Source of the DNA: Lolium rigidum
Lineage: Eukaryota; Streptophyta; Magnoliopsida; Poales; Poaceae
Length of the DNA stretch: 64,000 nt
Assembly (NCBI RefSeq): GCF_022539505.1
Contig: NC_061514.1
Span: 215,411,837-215,475,836 of the forward strand
Direction: 5' to 3'
Part shown: piece by piece, positions 11,215 to 21,991 of the stretch
How positions within the stretch are numbered: the stretch's first letter is position 1
Layout of the letters: each line of letters starts with the position of its first letter
Notes under the pieces: generated by a model
Database searches by the model: none
Seen by the model: only the letters and a program-made list of their open reading frames with translations
Told to the model about the DNA's origin: nothing
Position numbers and translations under genes: made by a program

Positions 11215-12000
11215 AACGCACGCAGAACCCCTCTCCCGCTCGATCCTCCCATCTCCCGCGCTGCCTGCTGACGCCAGCTCTTGTGTCACGCTCCAGCACC
11301 GCCCCTACGTCACCACAAGCCTCTCCATTGGCCACTTCCACCGCGAGCTCCCTCTCCCGTTGGCCACGGCCACCACCCCACTCCCCCATCCATCTATAAA
11401 AGGCCCCTCCACCCCAGCCCTTTCCGCTCACTCCCACCACTCCTTCCCCTCTCCAAACTCTGCCTAGAGATGCGCTGAAGCCTGCCTCTGGCAGCTGCTC
11501 GACGGAGACGCCGCTGCTGCGTGGTCACCGTGTGGTGACGGGAAAGTTGGGCCCGACCCAACATCACCACCCTCCCTCTCTGATCCTTTTCTTCTGGCTT
11601 CCAAAGCTACCCCAACCTAACCATGACCCTCTTCGCCGCTCAGGTCCACCAGAGCCGCCGCCGTTGCTATTTTGCCGAGAGTTGCTGCGAGGAAGAAACC
11701 CGCCGGTAGGAGCTGCTGTTCGAGCGGAGGAAGCCCATGGATGCGCCTCGGGTCCGCCCCAAGTCGCCGCCGACCCGCCCTGCCGCCACCGTCGGCTGCT
11801 GCTCGCCGCCGGTAAGTCCCCGCCGCCTCCCAGCCCCTCCCGTCCACCCGCGCGTGCACCAGCATGTCGTAGCGAAGACGACGGGTGGTGGCCACCCGAT
11901 CACGATCCTATGGGCTGCATGGCCCATGCGGCCACGTATGCCATGCAAGCCTGGCCCGCCCGGCCCCTCTCCCCTCCCTTTTCTTCTTTCATTTTCTTTT
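11215..12000 (+). other. GC- and CpG-rich leader segment of C LTR
   Basis: This block contrasts sharply with the AT-rich LTR around it. It holds a good splice-donor match, CGCCG|GTAAGT near 11812. ORFs across it (for example 11532-12128, 198 residues of Pro/Ala/Arg-rich sequence) have no recognisable domain and are regarded as composition artefacts. Confidence 0.45.
11395..11403 (+). promoter_or_regulatory. TATA box 2 of C LTR
   Basis: TATAAAAGG within the GC-rich part of the LTR. A TATAAAAGG at the same relative place precedes the GC-rich leader in the LTR of element E (36441), which supports use as a core promoter. Confidence 0.55.
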
Positions 12001-12625
12001 TCCCAAAATGCCACCTGGAAACCCTACTGGGCCGGCCCACTATTCAAATCAGCACGGCCCAGGGTTTTCCCGCCCAATCAGTTTGTTTGAAGGATGAATT
12101 CCTGTTAAAATATATGAAAAACCAGTGACACTCTTTCGAAAATAACTCGAGATCTACTTGCCCAAATACAGTGAAACAAATTGCATTAGATCATAAATTT
12201 CATTACCATTCCAATGCAACTGGTCCCATATTTTTAGAATTTTTGTACGATTTTTGGCATATGAAACTTGTTCTATGTGTACTGCAGACTCTAACTAATT
12301 CCTAAAATTGTAGGATTAATATTTTTGGATGAATCCAACTGTGTTAATCTTGTTTTTTTATTGCCCATCTAGGAAAAATTTCATTTGCCACTGATCTTGA
12401 AAATTTATCTCTGTTCATGAGTGTATGTGTGTCACATGCAATGATAGAATTAAAATCTCTTTGACTTATTCAAATCCTTGCCATCACTTTGTTTTCAAAA
12501 TATCCAAACCATGTTTTCCTTTACTGTAAAACAACTCCCCTGCATATTTTCATGTTTATTTTACTTGACCCTTGGTTCTTGAGCTATGTGTTGATTGTTT
12601 GCTTTATTTACTTTTGTGACGCTAG

Positions 12626-12831
12626 ACACGAACGAGGGAGAAGTTGAAGGGGAGGATTTTAGAGAAGGTTTTGAAGAGGACCAGGGACAAGCCAACCAAG
12701 GCAAGCCATCTTTTGATCTCTTGTTGTTTATCCTTCTTGTTGTGTTCATTATTCCATTATATACTTGGCTCCTTGTACCTTGTGTTATGTTTGGTCCCCT
12801 ACACGATGCATACTTACTCTTAGGTATGTGA
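12626..12831 (+). CDS. Small acidic exon-like ORF in C LTR
   Basis: After a TGACGCTAG acceptor-like site (AG at 12624-12625) the frame reads an acidic stretch (TNEGEVEGEDFREGF, then EEDQGQANQGKPSF) followed by a hydrophobic run of about 24 residues and a stop at 12831. The unspliced frame opens at ATG 12595. Equivalent acidic ORFs ending in QGK occur in the LTRs of D and E, which is the main reason for listing it. Function unknown; expression not shown. Confidence 0.35.
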
Positions 12832-13170
12832 ACCCCTTGTTGATGTGATGCATGCTTACCCTAAGCATGTATGCCCCTTGACCACCTTTATTATCATCGT
12901 CTTAGTGGTATGATGATTAACATCATGACCCTTGATGAATTATCTTATTTATGTTGTCCCTATACATGCTTATCCTAAGTATGTACGATCCCCTTGACAC
13001 CTCAATTATCGTCCCCTTAATGGTATGATGGTTAGCATCATGACCCTTGTTGTATTATTCTACTTGTGCCACTATGCATGCTTACCCTAAGCATGTATGA
13101 ACTCCTTGACACCTCAATTATCATCCCCTTAGTGGTATGATGATTAGCATCATGTCATTGTGACTCTTAG
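12805..13170 (+). repeat. Tandem repeat, about 113-bp unit, three copies
   Basis: CATGCTTACCCTAAGCATGTATG and its variants recur near 12850, 12964 and 13075, each followed by a CCTTGACacc...TTAGTGGTATGATGATTAGCATCATG half. A partial, more diverged copy starts near 12805. Units differ by 10-20%. Confidence 0.7.
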
Positions 13171-13723
13171 TTCCTTCATGAAACTATAGGTTGGGAACAC
13201 CCTTGGAAAAATATCTTATTGGAAACGTTTTACAAAACCTTGGGTAAGTTGGCTTTTCCCAAGTGTATGCTTGAAATAAAGGATCTTTCGTAAAAGTACA
13301 TGGAAGGAGGAAAATTGTTTTAGAAAACTTTGGGTCTAAGTATTCACCCGTGACAATTAACCCGCGCAACCACACTACTCCAACGTGGGCACGGGGCTTA
13401 GCTTGACGTTTGTTCTTCTTAGCATGAGGCACCGCACAACTATACAAGGGTACGGTTACCCCCGAGTCCGGGTTGTCGTAGTTGGAGACAATCGTATAAC
13501 GGGATGCCTTCGGGCTACCCGTCCGGAAGACACTATGGGTCTCCTGGCTTGGCGGTGGAGCCACGCTCAAAGTGAGGTGAGCTGCCACGGTGCCGGGGAG
13601 GTACATACTCCATAGGGTAGGACCTCTTGCTAAGATGAATGGGCGAAAGGCTTCGACTGATTATCCGAGACTCGCATACTTTCGTATGATGAACCGGGGA
13701 TGATTCCGGCGGATTTATCAGAT

Positions 13724-13797
13724 CTTGTGGGGAAAGTGCACACACTCTGCAGAGTTAAATCTATTCGAATAGCCGCGTCCACGGTCATGGACGGTTG
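13724..13797 (+). repeat. Conserved palindrome block in C LTR
   Basis: The block contains CTCTGCAGAG, the palindrome CTATTCGAATAG (13761-13772) and the hairpin GTCCACGGTCATGGAC. It recurs in D (30070-30135, - strand) and E (59835-59912), in each case 0.6-1.1 kb before the 3' end of the LTR. Confidence 0.75.
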
Positions 13798-14044
13798 GAA
13801 TGGCTGTTGCTTAGCCTAATGAGTTTTGGGTTTACAAAAATTGTTTGGAAAATGAAAGAAAGGAACTTGTTTTCAGAGTACCGGAAGGGTACGGGAATGG
13901 TTTGGTTGACCATATGGAGATGGTCGGAAAAGAAACAAATTGGGTTACCCCCTCCCTAGTGTTTTATGTTGTAGAACTCTTTTGAAGTATCTTCTTTAAC
14001 AAAGATATAGAGATGTCATAGAACCCCCTTGAGTATCCCCTTCT

Positions 14045-14165
14045 TCTAAGATGCCGGGATGCTATATCCACAAGAGAAACTACTTCTCTTCTAAATGCTA
14101 TATCCACAAGAGAAACTACCTCTCTTCTACATGCTATTTCCACAAGAGAAATTATCTCTTCCCTC
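14045..14165 (+). repeat. Three copies of a 42-bp AGAGAAACTAC unit
   Basis: ATGCTATATCCACAAGAGAA recurs three times in tandem. The reverse complement of the same arrangement is in D at 29470-29580. Confidence 0.65.
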
Positions 14166-14614
14166 TTGTCATCTAGATTAGCACTTGTTCTCTTGCACTC
14201 TTGCAAAGTACCTTCTTGATGGTTTGCGAGTACAATTCCAAATGTACTCACGGCTTTGTCCCTGGCTATTTACTTGGCCAGACTTGGAGGAACACGACGG
14301 ATGAAGAAGGAGTTGGCGACGTCTATGCGAGCTAGGAACATCTTCCCAGTCAGTTGCATGTAGGGTTTATGGCAGATGACTTGGGCTCCGCGCTGTTGAA
14401 GTGATGATGCTACTCTGATGTTTAGTTAGGCCCTTCGAGGCTATTATGTAAGTATGGGTCATGTGACCTCATTGTAATTTTCTTATTCCGCTTTGTAATG
14501 GATGGTGTAATTTGATATCAGTTCGGTTATGTGTTCACGGCGCACTGATCATGGGATCGTGAACTGTATACATAACAGGGATTTTGGACAGCTAGTCCGG
14601 GGTCCCCACAGAGC

Positions 14615-14626
14615 TGGTATCAGAGC
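14615..14626 (+). other. Element C primer-binding site (tRNA-Met type)
   Basis: TGGTATCAGAGC lies four bases after the LTR end and equals the standard plant initiator-Met tRNA primer-binding site. Confidence 0.85.
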
Positions 14627-15768
14627 TATCCTGACTGTAGGAGACCTTAGTTAGCATGGACTTTAATTAGGAAACAAGTACTTGGGAAAAACTATTTACG
14701 AAATAAATTCTTTCCTTAGTCGGTAGCATAGTTTCTACTCCTCTTATTTCTTCAAAACCTCTAAATTCTTATCTCTCCGATTTTTTTTAAATGATTCTAA
14801 AGTTCTTACTCTATTGTCTCATCAACTTCAAACCTACATATTGGACGATGTCCGCAACTCAGACCGATGACTCAAACTCAAGGATGGATCAATCTCTCAG
14901 GAAGACTCATGTATCTCCAACAGCAGCTATTTAAGATTGGAGGCCGACTTAGCGTGCACATAAAGGGATAATTAGATCATGTCTTTGGTTGTCACCAAAG
15001 TCTGTCAAGGAGCTGCCCTTGTACCTCCGTGGACTTGCACTTTTGTAGTCATCAGGGATCAAGTCCTCAGTTTCCTGACTAGTATTTTTTTAGGCCAGCC
15101 ACGAGAAGATCTCGACTTAGGGAGTACCTCAACAACTACCCCTTCGAAGACCTCACGTCCCCGGGATGTTGAGCAAGAAGACAACATAGTTTTAGCCTCT
15201 ACCTCAACATCGACGACTCAACACCAGGTTGCTTCACCACCAACTATTTCGAGAATCCTTGTTAAAGTCAATACCAACAACATAAAGACGTCTAGATATG
15301 TGACCAGCCCCCAAACATATAGGATGGATAGGACAAACTCAATCGCTTTGGTTGAGCTACCCCCATGTATTAGGTATCCGTAGATACTTAGAGTGCCTTG
15401 TTTGGTGTGCTGATTGCTTGTAGTTCCCTAGTGTGCTGCCTTGAGTGTCTTGCATTTGTTTGTTGTGTATGTTTTTCTAGTCTTTCGGCCTGAAAAATTA
15501 CTCTTAGTGTGATAACCTAGCGTAGGAAGCCTCCCTAGAACATTTTCACCCTCACCTACCTCGTCGATGTATTGCTAACTGCTAGTTAGTTGGATCGGTT
15601 AACGAAAGGCTCTAACTCTAGCCCCGTTAGCAGTGGTTTTTTTAAACCTCAGAATAAACTAACCCAAACCCCTATCTTCGCTCACAACTTTCAAGATCAG
15701 CTGAAGCCTCTCTACTACGCCAAGCAAGCAGAAGCCCCTACCTTCAAGAGTGATTGCACCTCTGCGAG
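14627..15768 (+). other. Element C internal domain, first part
   Basis: This is the internal region up to the insertion of G. Only short ORFs are seen (14979-15383, 134 residues of Ser/Thr-rich sequence with no recognised domain; a short frame MSATQTDDS opens at 14848). Together with 28840-29016, 35099-35146 and 60513-61327 the internal domain of C totals about 2.2 kb and encodes none of the retrotransposon enzymes. Confidence 0.7.
15764..15768. repeat. Target duplication of G, left copy (GCGAG)
   Basis: GCGAG directly precedes G's left LTR and matches GCGAG at 28835-28839 after its right LTR. Confidence 0.95.
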
Positions 15769-16155
15769 TGACAAGGGATTAACTTATCAATGCCTACAGA
15801 TTGTAGACTAGGGTTTTAGTCGGAAGTAGAGGGCAAGTAGATCTCGAAGGTTTCAGCCGAAAAGTACTCGACGGTGTAAAAACTAGGGTTGCGTGGCACA
15901 ATGAATCGACGCTCTCTTTGTCCCTCGACTCCCCCTTATATAGGAGGTGGAGTCGAGGGATTCATAATACACAAGTGACAGAGTCCGGGAGGGTTTCTAA
16001 CCCGTCCCGCAAGATTACAAGTAATACTTCCTAATACAACTCTAGCTTTCCTTAATAGCAACTTGGGCTTCCGAATCTTCTTATTCTTCGAGTCATGGGC
16101 TTTCAGTAAACCCCGGGTACTATCTTCGGCAGTCCCATTGGGGATGCCTATGTCA
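15769..16155 (-). repeat. Element G 3' LTR
   Basis: On the + strand it reads TGACAAGGG...CTATGTCA. It is the 3' LTR because a polypurine tract lies at its inner side on the - strand (CTTGGGGGCTAC, 16156-16167). It contains the inverted repeat around the TATA box at 15921-15960. Confidence 0.93.
15921..15960. promoter_or_regulatory. TATA box inside a 12-bp inverted repeat (G 3' LTR)
   Basis: TCCCTCGACTCC and its perfect complement GGAGTCGAGGGA flank a 16-base loop holding CTTATATAGG. TATA reads almost the same on both strands (TTATATAG and CTATATAA). The other LTR has the identical structure at 28600-28639. Confidence 0.7.
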
Positions 16156-16780
16156 GTAGCCCCCAAGATTTTGCTCGAATCGAAGAATCAAGGAAACTCT
16201 CCAACTTTAATCATTCAATAACTCTGTCAAATTCATCACATATCTTTGGATATGCAATTATATATTGTACAGGGATAACGGTAGTTGGGGCTAGTTCATC
16301 TGACGGATCAGGTACTAGTTAACTGCTCTAGTGGCAATCCGCAAAAACCTACTTCAAGATCACGTCCCTGGACATGATCTCGGGATACTGGTGTAAACTT
16401 CGATAGGTGCCGCTTAAGGTCTTACCATTCTGTCGAGTCCCAGTCATATTTTATCGGGTACCTAACGCGCCCGTTAGAATTTTTCTTCGTATCTGTTGAT
16501 ACGGAAAAAAGTAGCAAACCGACGTCAGAGACGGAGCCACGCCGCTCAGAACGGATCTAGGGTCTTACCTTCGCACAGTTTTGCGGCATTCAGAGATTAT
16601 TCGCGACTTTGGCGCTCTGAGAATATATTGTCGAGTGCTTTTTCGGCTGCTAGAATAGCACATTCTATTGAGTCAACGGATGACTTATCTTGCCTTCCCG
16701 ATGGGAGTATATGCAGAGTTATTTGTATAACTCGAAATATGCTCACTTCTTTTTTCTTCTCTCTTTTTTTTTATAATTTC

Positions 16781-17078
16781 ATCGGGCACGCGAACAACGT
16801 TCCCGATGGGAGTAGCCCCCGAGGCTACAACCAAGGACTACTTCTTGGTTGTAGGCTCAACACTTTAATGCCTCATGTCGCTATATTGTCATTCTTTCTC
16901 GATCTTTTCATATCTATCGGGTGCGCGACCAGCGCTCCCGATGGGAGTAGCCCCCGAGGCTATGAACAAATGCTTGCATTTGGTCATAGGCTCTCGCCAT
17001 TTCTGTCATACTCGAATTTTTCTTTTTTCCAAAGTAGCCCCCGAGCATTTGAGCAAAAACTTGTATTTGATCAAAGGC
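16781..17078 (-). repeat. Three polypurine-like motifs, each followed by a hairpin
   Basis: AGCCCCCGAG (CTCGGGGGCT on the element's strand) occurs near 16815, 16945 and 17036, each followed by an inverted repeat: CTACAACCAAG/CTTGGTTGTAG (16825-16854), CTATGAACAAATGC/GCATTTGGTCATAG (16960-16989, one mismatch) and GCATTTGAGCAAA/TTTGATCAAAGGC (17045-17078, two mismatches). Stem sequences differ while pairing is kept. More AGCCCCCGAG copies are at 21573 and 21667. Confidence 0.7.
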
Positions 17079-17542
17079 TTCTCGAAATTACCAATAATTT
17101 TTGTCTGCTGCCAAAATCATCATAGCCGAGATTTTTCCTTTTGGCAAGGTGACATCATCACTGACGATAGCCACGATCACTGTATCGGGAAGACACGAGT
17201 ACTGCTCTCTCTCTGCCTGGCGGGCCCAAAATCCATATCAAGTTGACACGTTGTGCAAGTGGGGGACACACGTCTCCACTTTTCCTGGTGCACGCACTGT
17301 AGCGACTGTTCCGTTCCTTCACATTGAAATTACGTTGCTACCCCTTATCCACGTGTTCATCATCCATCCCATAATTTTCCCATCCAACGGTGCGTCGATT
17401 CGCCACACCTCTACTTAAGGTCATCGTCTTCCTCCGTTCGCACTTTCGCTTGCGCCGCACCTCTGCTTTCCTTTGCGAAAAATCCTCCATTGCGCCCATC
17501 ACTTCTTGAGCTCAACCACGCTCGCACCTTTCTCCCCCACCA

Positions 17543-20306
17543 TTGTTGATGCCACCACGCGCGCGGCTCACTAGGCACAGTACTCCAGAATCGAAGATGG
17601 CGGCAGAAGATCTGGGGAACACCGAGTGGGAGAGATCCAAAATCTCTGCCCAAGACATCAACTTGTCGAAGAAACTCGGGATCAGCAAGAAGAAAGAGTC
17701 GCTGCGCTTCCCCAGCGAGGAGAGCTATCCATCTCCTCTGATCGAGTACCGGGTCAGTTTCGTCGACCACCTCATCCGAGGCCTTTCTTCCAATATCCAC
17801 GATTTTCTGCATGGGTTGCTTTTTGTGTATGGATTGCAACTTCACCATCTCACCCCCAACTTCATCCTGCACATCTCCATTTTTATCACTCTTTGCGAAT
17901 CTTTCCTTGGGGTCCAACCGAACTGGGCTCTCTGGAAACGCATCTTTCTTCTCCGCCGCAATGGCTCCCCCAATATCGCCTATAACATAGGTGGCATTGT
18001 TATCTGCGTCCGCCCTGACGTCGAATACTTCGACGTCAAATTCCCTGACTCAGTTCAAGGGTGGCGCAAAAAATGGTTGTATATCCACGAAGAAAGTCTC
18101 AACCCGGCGGAGCACAACATTCCTCCTTTTGATGGCAATGAAAAAATCTGTCGCCGCCGGTCCTGGGATGCAGAGGCTACCGAAGAAGAGAAAACAGCGA
18201 CATAAGCGTTGATGACTCGCATCCATGAGCTTCAGAATACTCGTGGCAAGGAATTGTCCGGTATCCAAATCACAGCCTACTTCCTTAGGATTAGGGTGCA
18301 ACCTTTTCAGGCTCGCAAAAACCCCCTTTGGATGTACTCTGGCGATAAAGATGTGGATCGCCTGTCGATAGATTATCGGTCAAGGACTTAGAAAAACTTG
18401 TCCGGAAAATCTCGTCGCTGAGCAAGAGAGACGCCGTCCCGTCATCTTGCTGTGTGACACCATATAGCGCCACCAACGCGCTCCCGCAGGTAATATATTG
18501 TATCGTCTGCTCGTTCATTTATTCTTTTCTTTTCTCTTTTTGTACGACTATTTTCGTCGACTCCTGTTTATTGATGTCGATACTTTTTTCTATCTTGTCC
18601 AGAACCACAAAACTGCGTCACCTCTTCCTCCTCTTCCCGAAGATGGAGAAGTCGAGGAACGGGCTGTTGTCCCCGACGACAACCAGGGTACTTCTCGCCC
18701 TGAGAGTGAAGTCGCGGGTTCTCAAAAATCCGCGGCTTCCTCTGAAAAAGAAGTCGATTCTGAGGCTAGCGAATCGTCACACTCCCTTCCCTCCGCTGTT
18801 TCTCCAAGGAACAAGAGAAAACGGGACAAAGTTGCCGATTCGGGCACCTCCAAAGCCGACGCATCTCCTGCCGAAGAAGTTGCTCCTACTGAAGAAAGGA
18901 CAACTTTCAACCCTTACTTGGATGCCCTTGTTAGCTCGTAAGTCTTTGCTACTCTTTTTTGTTTGCTCTCGATATTTTGTCTGTGTTGTTTCTTATATTG
19001 TCGCCGTTTTATTGTAGTGGTGACGAGGATGAAGATCCACCTATTGACGCGGCTGCTCGAACGAGTACGTCGCGTACTTTAGTTGTTTCGGATGCTCAAC
19101 CTGATGTGGAGGAAACCTCGCCTACTCAGCAAAACATCGAGCATCCAACTCCAGTTCCAAGCCCCCGTGCCCCTTCTCCAAAAAGGGCTAGGGTCGAGCC
19201 AGGCAAGGAGCCTACCTTGCTGACTGGTAGTTCCACTACTCCTTTAATGGATGATGTAAGTTATCTCTTCTTCTCTCTTTTTATATACTTTGAAACATTG
19301 TATTGCTTTGGACTCCTCTCTGATCTTTGCTTGATGCTGTCGAGCTTTTACTTCCTATATTGATTACTTTTTTCTGTGGTCTTCTCGTCAGCCTTCCATG
19401 AAGGAATTTATCCGCCTCGGTACCCAATTTATCGGGTATCGTGATTATGCCACCAAGCTTGAAGGTACTATTTTTCTCTGCTTCTTCTGTCGATCGCGCT
19501 CCTTCATTTCTTTTGTCATGACATTTTACTGTCGTTTATTTTTCCAGCGTCTCTTGCTGAAGCTAACAATCGCGCTGACGCTCTGACGATCAAGTTAGAG
19601 CAAAGCGAAAAAGCTCGCAAAAAGGCTGAAGAAGATGCCGCCGCTGTCGAAGATCTTCGAAAAAGACTTCATGACGCGGAAACTTCATTGAGCGACAACA
19701 TAGCTCAGCAGACTGCTCGCGAGAAAGAAATCCTTACTCGCCTGGAGTCATAGAGTCGATGTTTTGTTAGTAAGTACTTGGATCCTTGTTATTTCTTCGG
19801 GTCCTCATCTTTGTCCTTGCTTGCTTTTTCTTGATACGCTTCTTGTTATTCATTTAGGGAGGACGCAACAGGATTATGAGCTAGATAATCCTGAAGGTGA
19901 TTGCCTTCTCGACGCGCTTTCTCTCCTTGAGATCCATGGGGATGAGGCGCGCGAAGGCCTTACCGATGCCAAAGTAGGTCTGTCGCGGCTTTTTCCCTAC
20001 TTCTTCCTGAAGAAGGAAGAACCCAAAACTTTCACTGCTCTCGCTAAATGCTTCAAGTCTCAAGAAGACCTTGGGATCAAACTTCTCCAAGAAGGTTTGA
20101 AAGTTGGCGTTGAAGGCACTATCGCCTTGGTCGCTGACAGCCAACAAGATGTCGACTGGACGAGAGTTGGCGACACGAAGGAGATGGAGACAAAGAGGTG
20201 GCAGTCGTTGATTAAGGCTGCCAGGCCAAATTTCAAGAAAATCCTTGCCTACCTCGGATGCAAGCTAACTCCTGCTCCCAACTCATCGAAGCCGGAGGTC
20301 AAGTAG
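17543..20306 (+). pseudogene. G antisense gene 1 (Transposase_28-type domain), interrupted
   Basis: Exon-like blocks joined by GT-AG introns: 17543-18489, 18603-18937, 19018-19255, 19392-19464, 19548-19769 and 19858-20306. The first block (start 17543, or 17597 by ATG context) has the putative gypsy type transposon domain, recognisable by YRVSFVDHLIRGLSS and WALWKRIFLLRRNG; despite the family name it is not shown to be a transposase. Later blocks are Ser/Glu-rich with a KRKR-type basic patch (PRNKRKRDK) and then a coiled-coil region. Damage: stop TAA at 18203-18205, a frame change near 18370 and a TAG near 19753. Transcribed opposite to gag-pol; role unknown. Confidence 0.75.
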
Positions 20307-20491
20307 ACCACCTTGTCTTTTCTTTTGTGCTGTTTTTTTTTACTTTTGAATCTGTCGCCGTAGTAGCTTTGGCGACAACCGTCCCATTGGTTTATTTAGG
20401 AACCATCCTTTTGTAGTAGCCATGTAAATACTTTTGAAGATCAATGGAAATCTATTTTGCTTGATGATTGATGTCGAAACTTTTACTTCCA

Positions 20492-21489
20492 GTTGGTATT
20501 TGACAACTACACTTCAACTCCTCGTCCTGCCGATGCTTTTCCCACTTCATCCTACTCGAAGAAAGCGCCTGTCGATGATGAATTTGTTGAAGATTCCTCG
20601 AGTAAGGGTTCAGCACAAGACTTGGGAGAACTCCGTCAACAGCTTCAGTCTATGAAGAAGCAGGCACTTATAATAATGGAGCAGTCTCGAAAATCATTGG
20701 AGAAAGAAAAGGTTGCGCTACGACAAGCTCAGGAAGCTGTAGCTGCCAAAGAAACCGCTGTGGCTGAAGCCGCGCAAGCTGCTTCTCGAGAAAACACCAT
20801 GCTTGAGTTGATGACTGAGGCAAGCTTGGAAATGGTGGGTATGTTCCTTAGGCTGATCTTTCTTTTTTTCTTTGCCTGTTTTCTGCCTCTAACTGGTATA
20901 CTGTCGCCAAATAGGTCCCTTTTTGGATGCTGATGCCGAAGATCAAAGGGTAGACACAAGATCAAATTTCCTTATTAACCTGGGACTTGACCATGGCGTC
21001 CTTTTCTGGGCTACCCCAGAACGTACCCGACAAATTGTCAGATTCCAGGACCGCTCGTGCCAAGTTCGGGAGTTCCTTGAGTTTTGCTCTACAACTTTAT
21101 CCATGATTTTCAATGCTATGTTTCCTCGGAATGTCCAACCGAAGTCTCTTCCTGAGCTGATGGAGAAATTTAAGGACTCGCAAAAGATCCATGGCTTTGT
21201 AAGAGCTCAACTGGTAGCTGGCGCTAGGGTTACCCTTATTATGCTTCAGATCTACCACCCCAAACTTGATATGACAAAGGTGGTGGAAACTGTTCATGCT
21301 AAGCTGAGGCAACGGCGAAGAGGTGTCGATAAAATCAATGCACGGGTTACCCCAGTAGCTGAAGAGATAATTGATGACCTTCTTCGGATGGATGCCGACT
21401 TTTTTGCAGATGGCCATTATGCCGATTTTCTGGGTGCCTCTGCCGAAGAAGATAGAGTATATATTGACGACCTGTTGGGTCACAGCTGA
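20492..21489 (+). CDS. G antisense gene 2 or 3' exons of gene 1
   Basis: Two blocks, 20492-20838 and 20915-21489, are joined by a GT-AG intron (GTATGT at 20839, ATAG at 20911-20914). The first follows a TTCCAG acceptor-like site and is predicted coiled coil (LGELRQQLQSMKKQA then KEKVALRQAQEAVAAKE). The second is a compact helical domain ending in GASAEEDRVYIDDLLGHS and a stop at 21489. The acceptor suggests splicing to gene 1 rather than an independent start. No catalytic motif is recognised. Confidence 0.55.
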
Positions 21490-21991
21490 ATTTATATGTT
21501 GTCGAAAGAGAACTATAAGTTGTTGTATGTATATTGTAAGTGAGATATATATATATTTTCTTTCCTCAAGCCCCCGAGTGTTTCGGTGGCGAATTGCTTT
21601 ATTGTTTTTGCGAGGTTAAACCAAGGCAAATAAATTGTACTGAGTATACTATATTTGCGGGTACTAGCCCCCGAGCCTTTTTTTATTGATCACTATTTTG
21701 TATCTTCATTTATTTTGCGAGGTGCTTTGCACCAAGGCAAAATATTGTTTGTAAGTTGTATTCGTCGGTAATGTATATATATATTGTAACTTCTGGGCAC
21801 AAGACCCCGAGTCTGTCGAAGAAAAATATGTATATCTCCACTATCTTTATTATATTGCAGCACCGCGAGCCCGCCTCATCAAAAACCTTTTTCAGCCCCA
21901 CTCGGTGCCCTGAAAGAGGAAAAGAGTGCGTCTGAAAACTCGCGGGCATTTCAGTACATTGTATTTTTACAAGGAGGACTATATTTCGACG
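21490..21991 (-). other. Spacer between antisense gene and pol of G
   Basis: Non-coding and AT-rich. It contains two units with AGCCCCCGAG followed by GCGAGGT...ACCAAGGCAAA (near 21573-21640 and 21667-21745), and a short hairpin GGTGCTTTGCACC near 21721-21733. Both gene sets converge here tail to tail. Confidence 0.6.

Larger units (their letters stand above)
9506..14610 (+). repeat. Element C 5' LTR (5,105 bp)
   Basis: It starts TGTCACACCCC and ends GGTCCCCACA, followed four bases later by a primer-binding site. The first 1,775 bases recur at 61328-63103 immediately after a polypurine tract, which confirms the left end; my line-by-line comparison finds about 42 differences, roughly 97-98% identity. 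Bases before it, CTTCT (9501-9505), are the presumed target duplication. TATA boxes are at 10847-10855 and 11395-11403. ORFs inside it are short or low complexity. Confidence 0.88.

Noticed and set aside
11532..12128. 198-residue ORF in the GC-rich part of C's LTR
   Set aside because: Proline/alanine-rich, overlaps other frames, crosses a splice-donor match and is lost in related LTRs.
13761..13772. TATTCGAATAGCC as a tRNA B-box or tRNA-derived SINE
   Set aside because: No A-box at the right distance and no tRNA cloverleaf; the palindrome explains the resemblance.
17543..18205. A DNA transposon, suggested by the Transposase_28-type name of the antisense domain
   Set aside because: There are no terminal inverted repeats or DDE motifs; the gene lies inside a gypsy element between its LTRs.
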